From Propionibacteriales bacterium (GTDB lineage Bacteria; Actinomycetota; Actinomycetes; Propionibacteriales; Propionibacteriaceae), in contig JAKDKP010000123.1 of NCBI GenBank assembly GCA_030453285.1, positions 1 to 6,776 on the forward strand: a stretch of DNA of 6,776 nucleotides, read 5' to 3'. The position numbers and the translations under genes were made by a program. Shown piece by piece: positions 1 to 5,199 of the stretch. Every line of letters begins with the position of its first letter. The first letter of the stretch is position 1. The notes beneath the pieces are model-generated. The model was given only the letters and a program-made list of their open reading frames with translations. It did no database searches and was not told the origin of the DNA.

Positions 1-1
1 C

Positions 2-550
2 AAGCGGAAGGGGGTTCCCGCAACCTTCTTCTACATTGGGAAGAACGACGCGGTGCGGGGTGGGTCCAAATCCCTGCCACGACGGGCGATCGCCGAGGGC
101 CACTCGATTGCCGTGCACAGCTACACCCACAACTACTCCTACCTCTATCCCGGCGGAAGGGCCGATGCCGAGCGAGTCGCCAGTGACTATGACAAGACCG
201 TTCGCGCCGTACGCAAGGCGGTCGGGAGCACGTTCTCCACGAACTCCTTTCGCTATCCCGGTGGACACATGTCGTGGCGTGGAATGAGGCCTGCGGATCA
301 GGCGCTGGAGAAGAAGGGCGTGTCGTGGATCGACTGGAACGCCATGAACGGAGATGGTGAAGCGAATGCGCCGGCCACCTCGACGGCGGCCGCGGAGTAC
401 GTCAACGCGACGCTGGACTCGCGGGAGAATCCGAATGTCGCGGTGATCCTTCTGCACGACTACAAGAACAATCAACTCACCATCGGTGCGCTGCCGATGA
501 TCATCGACAACCTCCAGGAGAAGGGCTACGAGTTCGGGGTCATCGACTGA
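2..550 (+). CDS. Polysaccharide (peptidoglycan) deacetylase, NodB domain, 5'-truncated by window edge
   Basis: This is the C-terminal 182 residues of a carbohydrate esterase family 4 (NodB) deacetylase. The reading frame is open from base 2 to a TGA at 548-550, and the true start lies upstream of the window. The visible part begins in the conserved beta strand 'VPATFFYIG' (residues 5-13). Motif 2, HSYTH (39-43), supplies the two metal-binding histidines; RYPGG (84-88) is motif 3; DWN (111-113) is the motif 4 region; LLHD (150-153) carries the expected catalytic-base histidine at 152. The metal-binding aspartate (motif 1) would be upstream. Such enzymes remove N-acetyl groups from GlcNAc or MurNAc in cell-wall glycans outside the membrane. 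The 'PGGHMSW' and 'DWNAMNGDG' segments resemble peptidoglycan deacetylases best known in Firmicutes. The exact substrate is inferred, and any signal peptide or membrane anchor is out of view. Confidence 0.93.
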   Translation, partial: KRKGVPATFFYIGKNDAVRGGSKSLPRRAIAEGHSIAVHSYTHNYSYLYPGGRADAERVASDYDKTVRAVRKAVGSTFSTNSFRYPGGHMSWRGMRPADQALEKKGVSWIDWNAMNGDGEANAPATSTAAAEYVNATLDSRENPNVAVILLHDYKNNQLTIGALPMIIDNLQEKGYEFGVID

Positions 551-575
551 CCGGCGTCGCGAAACCGTGCGCGGC

Positions 576-581
576 TAGGCT
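576..581 (+). promoter_or_regulatory. Putative -10 element TAGGCT of a leaderless grpB transcript
   Basis: TAGGCT ends six bases before the ATG at 588-590. This spacing would put the transcription start on or next to the A of the start codon. No well-spaced Shine-Dalgarno sequence is present (the GGGG at 582-585 is too close to the ATG). I see no convincing -35 box. The call rests on position and on the same arrangement at the other genes in the window. Confidence 0.55.
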
Positions 582-587
582 GGGGTG

Positions 588-1169
588 ATGCCATTCGCCG
601 ACGAACTCCCCGACGAGCGTGTCACGGTCCATCCGTACAATCCGCGCTGGGCCGCCGATGCCTCCGCATTGGCCGCCGAACTGCGCGCTGTTGCCCCTGG
701 CGGGCTCGCTGGCGAGCACATCGGATCCACATCCATCGAGGGCCTAGCAGCCAAGAACTGCCTCGACATGATGATCGTGGTGGAGGATCTGGCTGCCACC
801 GACGTGGGGGAGAGCCTGGCGGCAGTCGGATACCGGAGGCGGCGCGAACCATGGAACACCTCCGAGGACGGAGGTGGTCGATCGTGGCCCAAGATGGTCT
901 TCGCGCCCGCCGCTGGTCAACGCGCTGTCAACCTGCACGTCCGGGTTGCCGGCAGTGCACCGGTACGGACCGCACTGCTCTTCCGCGACCATCTGCGCGC
1001 CAACCCGTCCCGGACGGCCTGGTGGTCGGAACTGAAGATCACCGCAGCCCGGCACACCAACAACCTGCAGGAGTACGGCGAGCTGAAGTATCCGGCCTGG
1101 CATCTCCTGATGGACCTGGCCGAGGCGTGGGGCCGTGACACCGAGTGGTCGGAGCCCACCTTTCGGTGA
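588..1169 (+). CDS. GrpB/UPF0157 family protein (nucleotidyltransferase-like fold)
   Basis: A 193-residue protein of the GrpB/UPF0157 family. The signature lies at residues 45-63: HIGSTSIEGLAAKNCLD, matching the family pattern H-I-G-S-T-(A/S)-V-P-G-L-A-x-K-(P)-I-I-D, a nucleotidyltransferase-like Gly-Ser followed by an acidic residue (Asp60). Further family hallmarks are 'VNLHV' (114-118) and 'LLFRDHLRANP' (130-140). The biochemical function of the family is not settled. In some actinobacteria a related domain is fused to the C-terminus of dephospho-CoA kinase (CoaE), but here the protein is free-standing with no kinase part. I prefer the ATG at 588 over the overlapping GTG at 585 because a TAGGCT -10 box sits six bases before that ATG. 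The gene lies 37 bases after the deacetylase and converges on the VOC gene, whose stop codon is only 17 bases away. It appears intact and has its own promoter. Confidence 0.9.
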   Translation: MPFADELPDERVTVHPYNPRWAADASALAAELRAVAPGGLAGEHIGSTSIEGLAAKNCLDMMIVVEDLAATDVGESLAAVGYRRRREPWNTSEDGGGRSWPKMVFAPAAGQRAVNLHVRVAGSAPVRTALLFRDHLRANPSRTAWWSELKITAARHTNNLQEYGELKYPAWHLLMDLAEAWGRDTEWSEPTFR

Positions 1170-1186
1170 TCGCTGACGGTCCACGT

Positions 1187-1585
1187 TCAATGCGGGCACA
1201 CGATCTCCACTTCGAAGCCTTGACCGTTCTCCAGGAAGAGTGCGGTGTGATCCGGGCCGCCGGCGTGCGGATAGTCGGCACCGAACAGCTCGGACCAGCC
1301 GTGGGCGCCGGCCTCGGCGCGGAGCCGATCCAAGTGCTGGGGTGCGTCGAGACTGAGTGCGAGATGGTTCAACCCCGGATCCCGTCTGTCGTGATGATTG
1401 CCCCGGACGTCTCGGGACTGCTCCAGCACGAGGTACGTACCGTCACGATGGGTCCAGATCCGCCCGGAAGCCCAGCCGTCGTCGGCCTTGACCCACCCCA
1501 GAGCGTCGAACAACCAGTCCCATCCCGGTCCAACCTCGGACAGGTCGTGCGTCCACAGCTCCACATGATGCAGGGCTCCGGTCAC
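1187..1585 (-). CDS. VOC (glyoxalase/bleomycin-resistance/dioxygenase) superfamily protein
   Basis: A 132-residue protein with two beta-alpha-beta-beta-beta modules typical of the vicinal oxygen chelate fold. Likely metal ligands sit at the usual places: His7 in 'HHVELW', Glu55 in 'LVLEQ', His74 in 'NHLAL', and Glu125 or Glu127 in 'FEVEIV' near the C-terminus. VOC proteins include glyoxalase I, extradiol dioxygenases, epimerases and antibiotic-binding proteins; the substrate cannot be read from this sequence. I chose the GTG at 1583-1585, giving a start 'MTGALHHVELW' that matches how VOC proteins usually begin. A longer frame from a GTG at 1615 would add ten residues that look like untranslated promoter sequence, since a TAGGGT -10 box lies inside that stretch. 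The gene is divergent from the methyltransferase gene across 83 bases and convergent with grpB. It looks intact. Confidence 0.88.
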   Translation of the reverse strand: MTGALHHVELWTHDLSEVGPGWDWLFDALGWVKADDGWASGRIWTHRDGTYLVLEQSRDVRGNHHDRRDPGLNHLALSLDAPQHLDRLRAEAGAHGWSELFGADYPHAGGPDHTALFLENGQGFEVEIVCPH

Positions 1586-1592
1586 GGTGTGG

Positions 1593-1598
1593 ACCCTA
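1593..1598 (-). promoter_or_regulatory. Putative -10 element TAGGGT of the leaderless VOC gene
   Basis: Read on the minus strand, TTAGGGT is followed by seven bases and the GTG start at 1585. There is no Shine-Dalgarno sequence in the seven bases. It lies in the divergent 83-base region shared with the methyltransferase gene and supports the shorter start of the VOC protein. Confidence 0.5.
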
Positions 1599-1654
1599 AC
1601 AGGCCATCTCGGCACCGACCGGAAATCCGGTTGGTGGGGCCGACCCGCGTGCCC

Positions 1655-1660
1655 TAGCGT
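1655..1660 (+). promoter_or_regulatory. Putative -10 element TAGCGT upstream of the methyltransferase gene
   Basis: TAGCGT ends eight bases before the ATG at 1669-1671, and those eight bases contain no Shine-Dalgarno sequence. The spacing is slightly longer than at the other genes of the window, so the transcript may be leaderless or carry only one or two leader bases. No clear -35 box is seen. Confidence 0.42.
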
Positions 1661-1668
1661 CGTCGATC

Positions 1669-2490
1669 ATGGACGACGGCACCGAGCACACCGCATCCCA
1701 GTCCGATCAACACTCGGGGGCCGACCCACTGGCGCCACCGCCCGAGGGGCAGGGTGGACTCCTGACGTACAACTCGCCGTTGTCCGAGGCGCGGGCCCGA
1801 TCGCTGATCACCACCGCGGTCACCCACCACCCGCGCACCGTTGTTGATCTTGGTTGCGGATGGGGTCGCCTGCTGGTCGACGTGCTGGCTGCTGCGCCGG
1901 GTGCCACCGGCGTCGGGATCGATGTGCACGGTCCCGACCTCGAACGAGGTCGCACGCTGGCGGAGCGGTCCGGGGTGGCTGATCGGGTCACCTTCGTCAC
2001 TGGCGAGGCCGAACCGTACCGAGATGCTGCCGATCTGGTGATCAACATCGGCGCCTTCCAGGCGTACCGGACGCCGGCCCAGGCGTTGGGCGCACTGCGT
2101 GAGCTGGTGAACCCCGGTGGTCGGCTGATCTTCGGCGCCGAGTTCTGGGAGCATCCACCGACCGACGCCGAGCTCGCCCACCTGTGGGAGGGCACGACCG
2201 CCGAGGATTGCACCGATCTGGCCGGCTTGGTCGACCTGGCGGTGGCCGCCGGGTTCCGGCCGGTGCGGACCGAGACAGTCACCCGTACCGAATGGGAGGA
2301 GTACGAGTCCGGCCACATGGCCGAACGGGAACTGTGGCTGGCCGCACATCCTGGTCATCCGCAGGCCGACGAAGTGCGCTCCGCCCTCGACTCCCAACGC
2401 AGCATCTGGTTGCGGGGACACCGCGATCTCCTCGGGTTCGCTTACCTGACTCTCGTCGGTGATGAGGCCCGAACGGGGGGACGCGCTTAG
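1669..2490 (+). CDS. Class I SAM-dependent methyltransferase
   Basis: A 273-residue protein with a Rossmann-type methyltransferase core. Motif I is VVDLGCGWG (residues 58-66), the glycine-rich SAM-binding loop. Asp85 in 'GIDVHG' is the expected acidic residue binding the SAM ribose. 'ADLVINIGAFQAY' (121-133) is the motif II region, and 'NPGGRLIFGAEFW' (148-160) is the strand 5 region. The C-terminal third, with 'TRTEWEEYESGH' (205-216) and 'WLRGHRDLLGFAYLTL' (247-262), resembles a common uncharacterised actinobacterial methyltransferase group distantly like E. coli YjhP. The substrate is unknown. The first 30 residues are polar and Pro/Gly-rich, probably disordered. The ATG at 1669 is the first start of the frame and is preceded by a TAGCGT box. 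Its TAG stop is also the first half of the putative promoter of the downstream membrane-protein gene, which begins ten bases later. Confidence 0.9.
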   Translation: MDDGTEHTASQSDQHSGADPLAPPPEGQGGLLTYNSPLSEARARSLITTAVTHHPRTVVDLGCGWGRLLVDVLAAAPGATGVGIDVHGPDLERGRTLAERSGVADRVTFVTGEAEPYRDAADLVINIGAFQAYRTPAQALGALRELVNPGGRLIFGAEFWEHPPTDAELAHLWEGTTAEDCTDLAGLVDLAVAAGFRPVRTETVTRTEWEEYESGHMAERELWLAAHPGHPQADEVRSALDSQRSIWLRGHRDLLGFAYLTLVGDEARTGGRA

Positions 2491-2493
2491 TCT
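2488..2493 (+). promoter_or_regulatory. Putative -10 element TAGTCT of ltrA, overlapping the methyltransferase stop codon
   Basis: TAGTCT starts with the TAG stop codon of the methyltransferase gene. It is followed by exactly six bases (GTGCCG) and then the GTG at 2500. The extended form GCGCTTAGTCT is nearly the same as the GCGGTTAGTCT upstream of ung. No Shine-Dalgarno sequence precedes either possible GTG start. Confidence 0.5.
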
Positions 2494-2499
2494 GTGCCG

Positions 2500-3660
2500 G
2501 TGATCACCTACGTACGTCGGCTGCGGGCCCGCGATCCGCAGGAGCAGGGGCGGGCCGCCACCCCTCTGGAGCTGCTCACCGATCTCTGTTATGTGGTGGC
2601 GATCGCCCAGGCCGCTACCCAGTTGCACCACGCCACCACCGAAGGACATCTGGCCTCGGCTCTCCTGCCGTTCGGGATGGTGTTCTTCGCGATCTGGTGG
2701 GCCTGGCTGAACTTCACCTGGTTCTCCTCGGCGTACGACAACGACGACGTCATCCACCGGCTGTTGACCATCCTGCAGATCCTCGGATCCCTGGTGCTCG
2801 CTGCCGGCGTGGAGGACGTGTTTGCCGGCGACCTCACCCTGGTGGTGATCGGGTACGTGATCATGCGGGTCGGGCTGCTGGCCCAGTGGCTCCGGGCAGC
2901 CCACGACGACCCCACCCATCGCGCCACCACCCTGCGTTATGCGCTGGGCATCGCCCTGGTCCAGGTGGCCTGGGTGGGCTCACTCTTCGTCCCGCGCGAG
3001 GCCGCACTGTGGGCGTTCCTGATCCTGATCATCGCCGAGTTCTCCGTGCCGATCCTGGCCGAACGGCACCAGCCCACCACCTGGCACGCCCATCACGTGG
3101 CCGAGCGCTACAGCCTGCTCTTCGTGATCGTGCTCGGTGAGACCATTCTGTCCACCACGGTCGCCATCCAGCAGGGGTTGTCGGGCGATCGTCTGGTGCC
3201 CGCGATCGGGTTGGTGGTCGCCGGTGGCGTGCTGATCGTGTTCTCGCTGTGGTGGCTGTACTTCGGCCGATCAGGTGGGGAAGCGCTGGAATGTGCGCAC
3301 GGCGAACCGGCCGGAGAGTACGTGTGGGGCTTCGGCCACTACTTCATCTTTGCCGCCGGTGCCGCGATCGGAGCCGGGCTGGCGGCACGGGTCGGCTACT
3401 GGACCGGCGAGGGCGAGAACATCGGGACGGCCTCCGGGTTGCTGGTGACGGTGCCGGTGGCGATCCTGCTCGTGGCGATCTGGTTGCTGTTGGTGCGCCA
3501 GCACGACGACACCGTACGGACCTGGCTACCGTTCGCGCTGGCCACCGTGGCCACCCTGGCGTCCAACCTCACGCCGTACCCGGAGTTGATCACCGGGGTC
3601 GTCTGCGCGGCGCTGGTGGCAGTCGACCTGCTGCTGCGGCCAGACGTCAGCCGCAGGTGA
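2500..3660 (+). CDS. LtrA (low temperature requirement protein A) family membrane protein
   Basis: A 386-residue integral membrane protein of the LtrA family. Hydrophobic stretches suggest about ten to twelve transmembrane helices running almost end to end, with charged loops between them. Family hallmarks (numbered from this start) include 'LELLTDLCYVVAIAQ' (23-37), corresponding to the canonical ELFFDLVFVFA segment; 'FAIWWAWLNFTWFSSAYD' (63-80); and 'HHVAERYSLLFVIVLGETIL' (198-217). The family is named after a Listeria monocytogenes gene needed for growth in the cold, and its molecular activity is unknown. GTG codons occur at 2494 and 2500; I prefer 2500 because a TAGTCT -10 box lies six bases upstream, the same geometry as at ung and grpB. 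The gene follows the methyltransferase by nine bases, so read-through from upstream is also likely. Its 3' end overlaps that of msrA by 14 bases in convergent orientation. It looks complete. Confidence 0.9.
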   Translation: MITYVRRLRARDPQEQGRAATPLELLTDLCYVVAIAQAATQLHHATTEGHLASALLPFGMVFFAIWWAWLNFTWFSSAYDNDDVIHRLLTILQILGSLVLAAGVEDVFAGDLTLVVIGYVIMRVGLLAQWLRAAHDDPTHRATTLRYALGIALVQVAWVGSLFVPREAALWAFLILIIAEFSVPILAERHQPTTWHAHHVAERYSLLFVIVLGETILSTTVAIQQGLSGDRLVPAIGLVVAGGVLIVFSLWWLYFGRSGGEALECAHGEPAGEYVWGFGHYFIFAAGAAIGAGLAARVGYWTGEGENIGTASGLLVTVPVAILLVAIWLLLVRQHDDTVRTWLPFALATVATLASNLTPYPELITGVVCAALVAVDLLLRPDVSRR

Positions 3661-3664
3661 CGCC
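3643..3664. other. Inverted repeat spanning the overlapping ltrA and msrA stop codons
   Basis: GACGTCA (3643-3649) and TGACGCC (3658-3664) can pair over seven positions, one being G-T, around an eight-base loop. The left arm holds the msrA stop (TCA on the plus strand, 3647-3649) and the right arm holds the ltrA stop (TGA, 3658-3660). No T-tract follows on either strand, so a conventional intrinsic terminator is doubtful, and part of the symmetry follows simply from the two facing stop codons. Confidence 0.3.
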
Positions 3665-4279
3665 GGTGGCGTGCACCGGGCAGTAGCCGTTCGGATTCTT
3701 GTCCAGGTACTGCTGGTGGTAGTCCTCGGCGTAGTACCACTCCGGCGCTGCGCCCACGCTGGTGGTGAGCTCGCCGAAACCGGCGTCGGCGAACCGGCGG
3801 GACGCGTCCTCGTACGACTCCTTGGCGATCTGCGCCTGCTCGGCACCAACGGTCCAGATGCCGGAACGGTACTGGGAGCCGACGTCATTGCCCTGCGCGA
3901 GGCCCTGGGTCGGGTCATGGTTCTCCCAGAAGATCGTCAGCAGCTCGCGGTAGGTGATCTTGGTCGGGTCGAAGTGCACCCGTACCGCCTCGGCGTGACC
4001 GGTGCGCCCCGAGCAGGTTTCCTCGTACGTCGGGTTCGGGGTGAAGCCGCCGAGGTAGCCGGCCGCGGTGAGCGTCACCCCGCCGGTCTGCCAGAACAAC
4101 TTCTCCGCACCCCAGAAGCACCCCATCGCCACGTACGCCACCTCGGAACCGGCCGGTGGCTGGTCCAGCCGGGTGCCGAACACCTCGTGGAAGGTGGGGT
4201 GCTGCAGGACGGGGGTCTCACGACCGGGCAGCGAATCGGCGGCCGAGACCATGCTGGGTTGGGGTCGGGTGAAGAACAT
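3647..4279 (-). CDS. msrA: Peptide methionine sulfoxide reductase MsrA
   Basis: A 210-residue MsrA that reduces methionine-S-sulfoxide in oxidised proteins and free amino acids, probably in the cytoplasm and re-reduced by thioredoxin. The catalytic motif GCFWGAE places the nucleophilic Cys at residue 54. Other family blocks are 'AAGYLGGFTPNPTYEETCSG' (72-91), 'TGHAEAV' (93-99), 'FWENHDPTQG' (117-126) and 'GNDVGSQYRS' (130-139). Cys200 in 'NGYCP' and Cys209 next to the C-terminus are positioned like the two recycling cysteines of the E. coli three-cysteine enzyme. The N-terminal extension 'LPGRETPVLQHPTFHEV' (18-34) is also E. coli-like. The ATG at 4279 is preceded by CACAAT with a six-base spacing; a later ATG at codon 10 is less likely. 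The last 14 bases, including the Cys209 codon, overlap the end of ltrA on the opposite strand. No MsrB gene is visible nearby. Confidence 0.96.
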   Translation of the reverse strand: MFFTRPQPSMVSAADSLPGRETPVLQHPTFHEVFGTRLDQPPAGSEVAYVAMGCFWGAEKLFWQTGGVTLTAAGYLGGFTPNPTYEETCSGRTGHAEAVRVHFDPTKITYRELLTIFWENHDPTQGLAQGNDVGSQYRSGIWTVGAEQAQIAKESYEDASRRFADAGFGELTTSVGAAPEWYYAEDYHQQYLDKNPNGYCPVHATGVTCG

Positions 4280-4285
4280 GCCTCC

Positions 4286-4291
4286 ATTGTG
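4286..4291 (-). promoter_or_regulatory. Putative -10 element CACAAT upstream of msrA
   Basis: On the minus strand CACAAT is followed by six bases (GGAGGC) and then the ATG at 4279. GGAGG resembles a Shine-Dalgarno sequence but ends one base before the ATG, too close for normal use, so a leaderless start fits better. The hexamer differs from the TAGNNT form at the other genes, and no clear -35 box is seen. Confidence 0.4.
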
Positions 4292-4343
4292 CTCCCGGTC
4301 GCCAACGGATCCAGTGGGGGTTCCCTTCGCCAGCCGCGCCGCC

Positions 4344-4377
4344 GAACCGGTCGTCGAACCGGTCGTCGAACCGGGCG
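4344..4377. repeat. 12-base tandem repeat (GAACCGGTCGTC), 2.8 copies, between ung and msrA
   Basis: GAACCGGTCGTC occurs at 4344-4355 and 4356-4367, followed by a partial third copy with one change (GAACCGGGCG, 4368-4377). Each unit contains the self-complementary ACCGGT, so two neighbouring units can also form a six-base stem with a six-base loop. The repeat lies about 20 bases downstream of the ung stop and about 65 bases upstream of the msrA start. It could serve as an operator, act as a weak termination structure, or be a simple slippage product. There is no T-tract. Confidence 0.75.
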
Positions 4378-4396
4378 AAGTAAGGGCTGTGGTTTC

Positions 4397-5083
4397 TCAC
4401 TCGGGTGCCGGAAGGCGCCAGTCGATCGGTGCGGCGCCCTGCTCGGCGAGCAATTCGTTGACCCGGCTGAACGGGCGGGATCCGAAGAAGCCACGATCGG
4501 CCGACATTGGCGAAGGATGGGTCGAGGCGATGTGTGGCACCTGGCCGAGCATCGGGATCAGGGTCTGCGCGTCGCGACCCCAGAGCAGCGCGACCAGCGG
4601 GCCGCCGCGTACGACCAACGCTTCGATGGCTGCCTGGGTCAGTTGCTCCCATCCCTTGCCACGGTGGGATCCCGACCGCCCGGGCTGCACGGTGAGCACC
4701 CGGTTGAGCAACAGCACCCCCTGCTCGAACCACGCGGTCAGGTCGCCGTGCTCGGCGATCGGCACACCAAGATCAGCCTGCAGTTCGCGATAGATGTTGG
4801 CCAGGCTTCGCGGGACTGGCCGCACATCGGGGGCCACCGAGAAGGACAACCCGACCGGATGGCCCGGCGTCGGATACGGGTCCTGGCCGACGATCAGCAC
4901 CCGCACCTTCGGCAGCGGCAGGGTGAACGCGCGCAACACGTTGGCTCCCGCAGGGAGGTAGCCCCGACCGGCCGCATTCTCGGCGCGCAGGAAGGCACCC
5001 AACTCCGCGACAGTCCCGCTCAACGGTTCCAGCGCGTTGCGCCAGCTCGCGTCGATCAGGTCCGGCAGTGCGTCAGGAGGCAT
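4397..5083 (-). CDS. ung: Uracil-DNA glycosylase, family 1
   Basis: A 228-residue family 1 uracil-DNA glycosylase that removes uracil from DNA arising by cytosine deamination or dUMP incorporation, starting base-excision repair. The water-activating motif [18 protein letters not shown] (residues 66-83) has the catalytic Asp68; the PTPG form in place of the E. coli HGPG is usual in actinobacteria. 'LLLNRVLTV' (124-132) supplies Asn127 for uracil recognition. '[19 protein letters not shown]' (189-207) is the DNA-intercalation loop with the catalytic His189. The protein ends with the family-typical 'PIDWRLP' and is of normal length, so it should be active. The ATG at 5083 is preceded by TAGTCT with six bases between and no Shine-Dalgarno sequence. 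It is codirectional with ggt upstream (116 bases) and msrA downstream (117 bases), but each gap has its own promoter-like element, so independent transcription is more likely than an operon. Confidence 0.97.
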   Translation of the reverse strand: MPPDALPDLIDASWRNALEPLSGTVAELGAFLRAENAAGRGYLPAGANVLRAFTLPLPKVRVLIVGQDPYPTPGHPVGLSFSVAPDVRPVPRSLANIYRELQADLGVPIAEHGDLTAWFEQGVLLLNRVLTVQPGRSGSHRGKGWEQLTQAAIEALVVRGGPLVALLWGRDAQTLIPMLGQVPHIASTHPSPMSADRGFFGSRPFSRVNELLAEQGAAPIDWRLPAPE

Positions 5084-5089
5084 GTCGGG

Positions 5090-5118
5090 AGACTAACCGC
5101 GCGGACCCGGTTCGTCGA
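5090..5118 (-). promoter_or_regulatory. Putative ung promoter: -10 TAGTCT (5090-5095), -35 TCGACG (5113-5118)
   Basis: On the minus strand TAGTCT ends six bases before the ung ATG. Seventeen bases upstream of it is TCGACG, which matches four of six positions of TTGACA. This is the only promoter in the window with a plausible -35 box. The -35 overlaps the first two bases of the large inverted repeat at 5117-5182, so folding or protein binding there could affect ung expression. Confidence 0.5.
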
Positions 5119-5182
5119 AAGGGAGCGCTGAGCGACACTCGCGGCGCTCAGCGCCTCCGCTGTCGCTCAGAGCCCCTCTTTC
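5117..5182 (-). terminator. Nested inverted repeat between ggt and ung, candidate ggt terminator
   Basis: Several stems overlap here. CTGAGCGACA (5128-5137) pairs perfectly with TGTCGCTCAG (5161-5170), extended by GAAAG/CTTTC (5117-5121 with 5178-5182) across an asymmetric bulge. Inside it GGCGC (5143-5147) pairs with GCGCC (5151-5155) over a three-base loop. As an alternative, GCGCTGAGCG (5125-5134) pairs perfectly with CGCTCAGCGC (5145-5154). The element begins 17 bases after the ggt stop codon. No proper T-tract follows on the minus strand, only a short CTTTC, so termination may be inefficient or Rho-assisted. It could instead be a dispersed palindromic repeat. Confidence 0.5.
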
Positions 5183-5199
5183 ACGAGATCGGCGTGACC

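Noticed and set aside
585..587. GTG directly before the grpB ATG as the start codon
   Set aside because: The ATG at 588 has the six-base spacing from TAGGCT seen at the other genes, and the extra residue adds nothing. The GTG cannot be excluded.
1151..1190. Possible terminator between the convergent grpB and VOC genes
   Set aside because: Only a four-base stem (CACC/GGTG around 1158-1168) can be drawn, with no T-tract on either strand, which is not enough to call a terminator.
1432..1441. Perfect 10-base palindrome GGTACGTACC
   Set aside because: It lies inside the VOC coding region and encodes part of the conserved 'DGTYLVLE' strand, so coding explains it and there is no sign of a site.
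1586..1615. Upstream GTG adding ten residues to the VOC protein
   Set aside because: The added stretch contains the putative TAGGGT -10 box and does not resemble the usual VOC N-terminus, whereas the start at 1585 gives a typical one.
1654..2919. Long minus-strand open frame of 421 codons opposite the methyltransferase and the start of ltrA
   Set aside because: The translation is low-complexity, rich in Gly, Pro, Gln, Arg and His, with no recognisable motif, and it lies opposite two well-supported genes. High GC content makes such long shadow frames common.
4280..4284. GGAGG just before the msrA ATG as a ribosome binding site
   Set aside because: It ends only one base before the start codon, too close for standard pairing with 16S rRNA. 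It might serve the internal ATG at codon 10 only if that were the start, but the spacing to it is then too long.
3671..5131. Long plus-strand open frame of 486 codons opposite msrA and ung
   Set aside because: It is fully antisense to two confidently identified genes, has an Arg/Gly/Leu-rich composition and no family motif. Its repetitive RTGRRTGR part is just the 12-base intergenic tandem repeat read in another frame.
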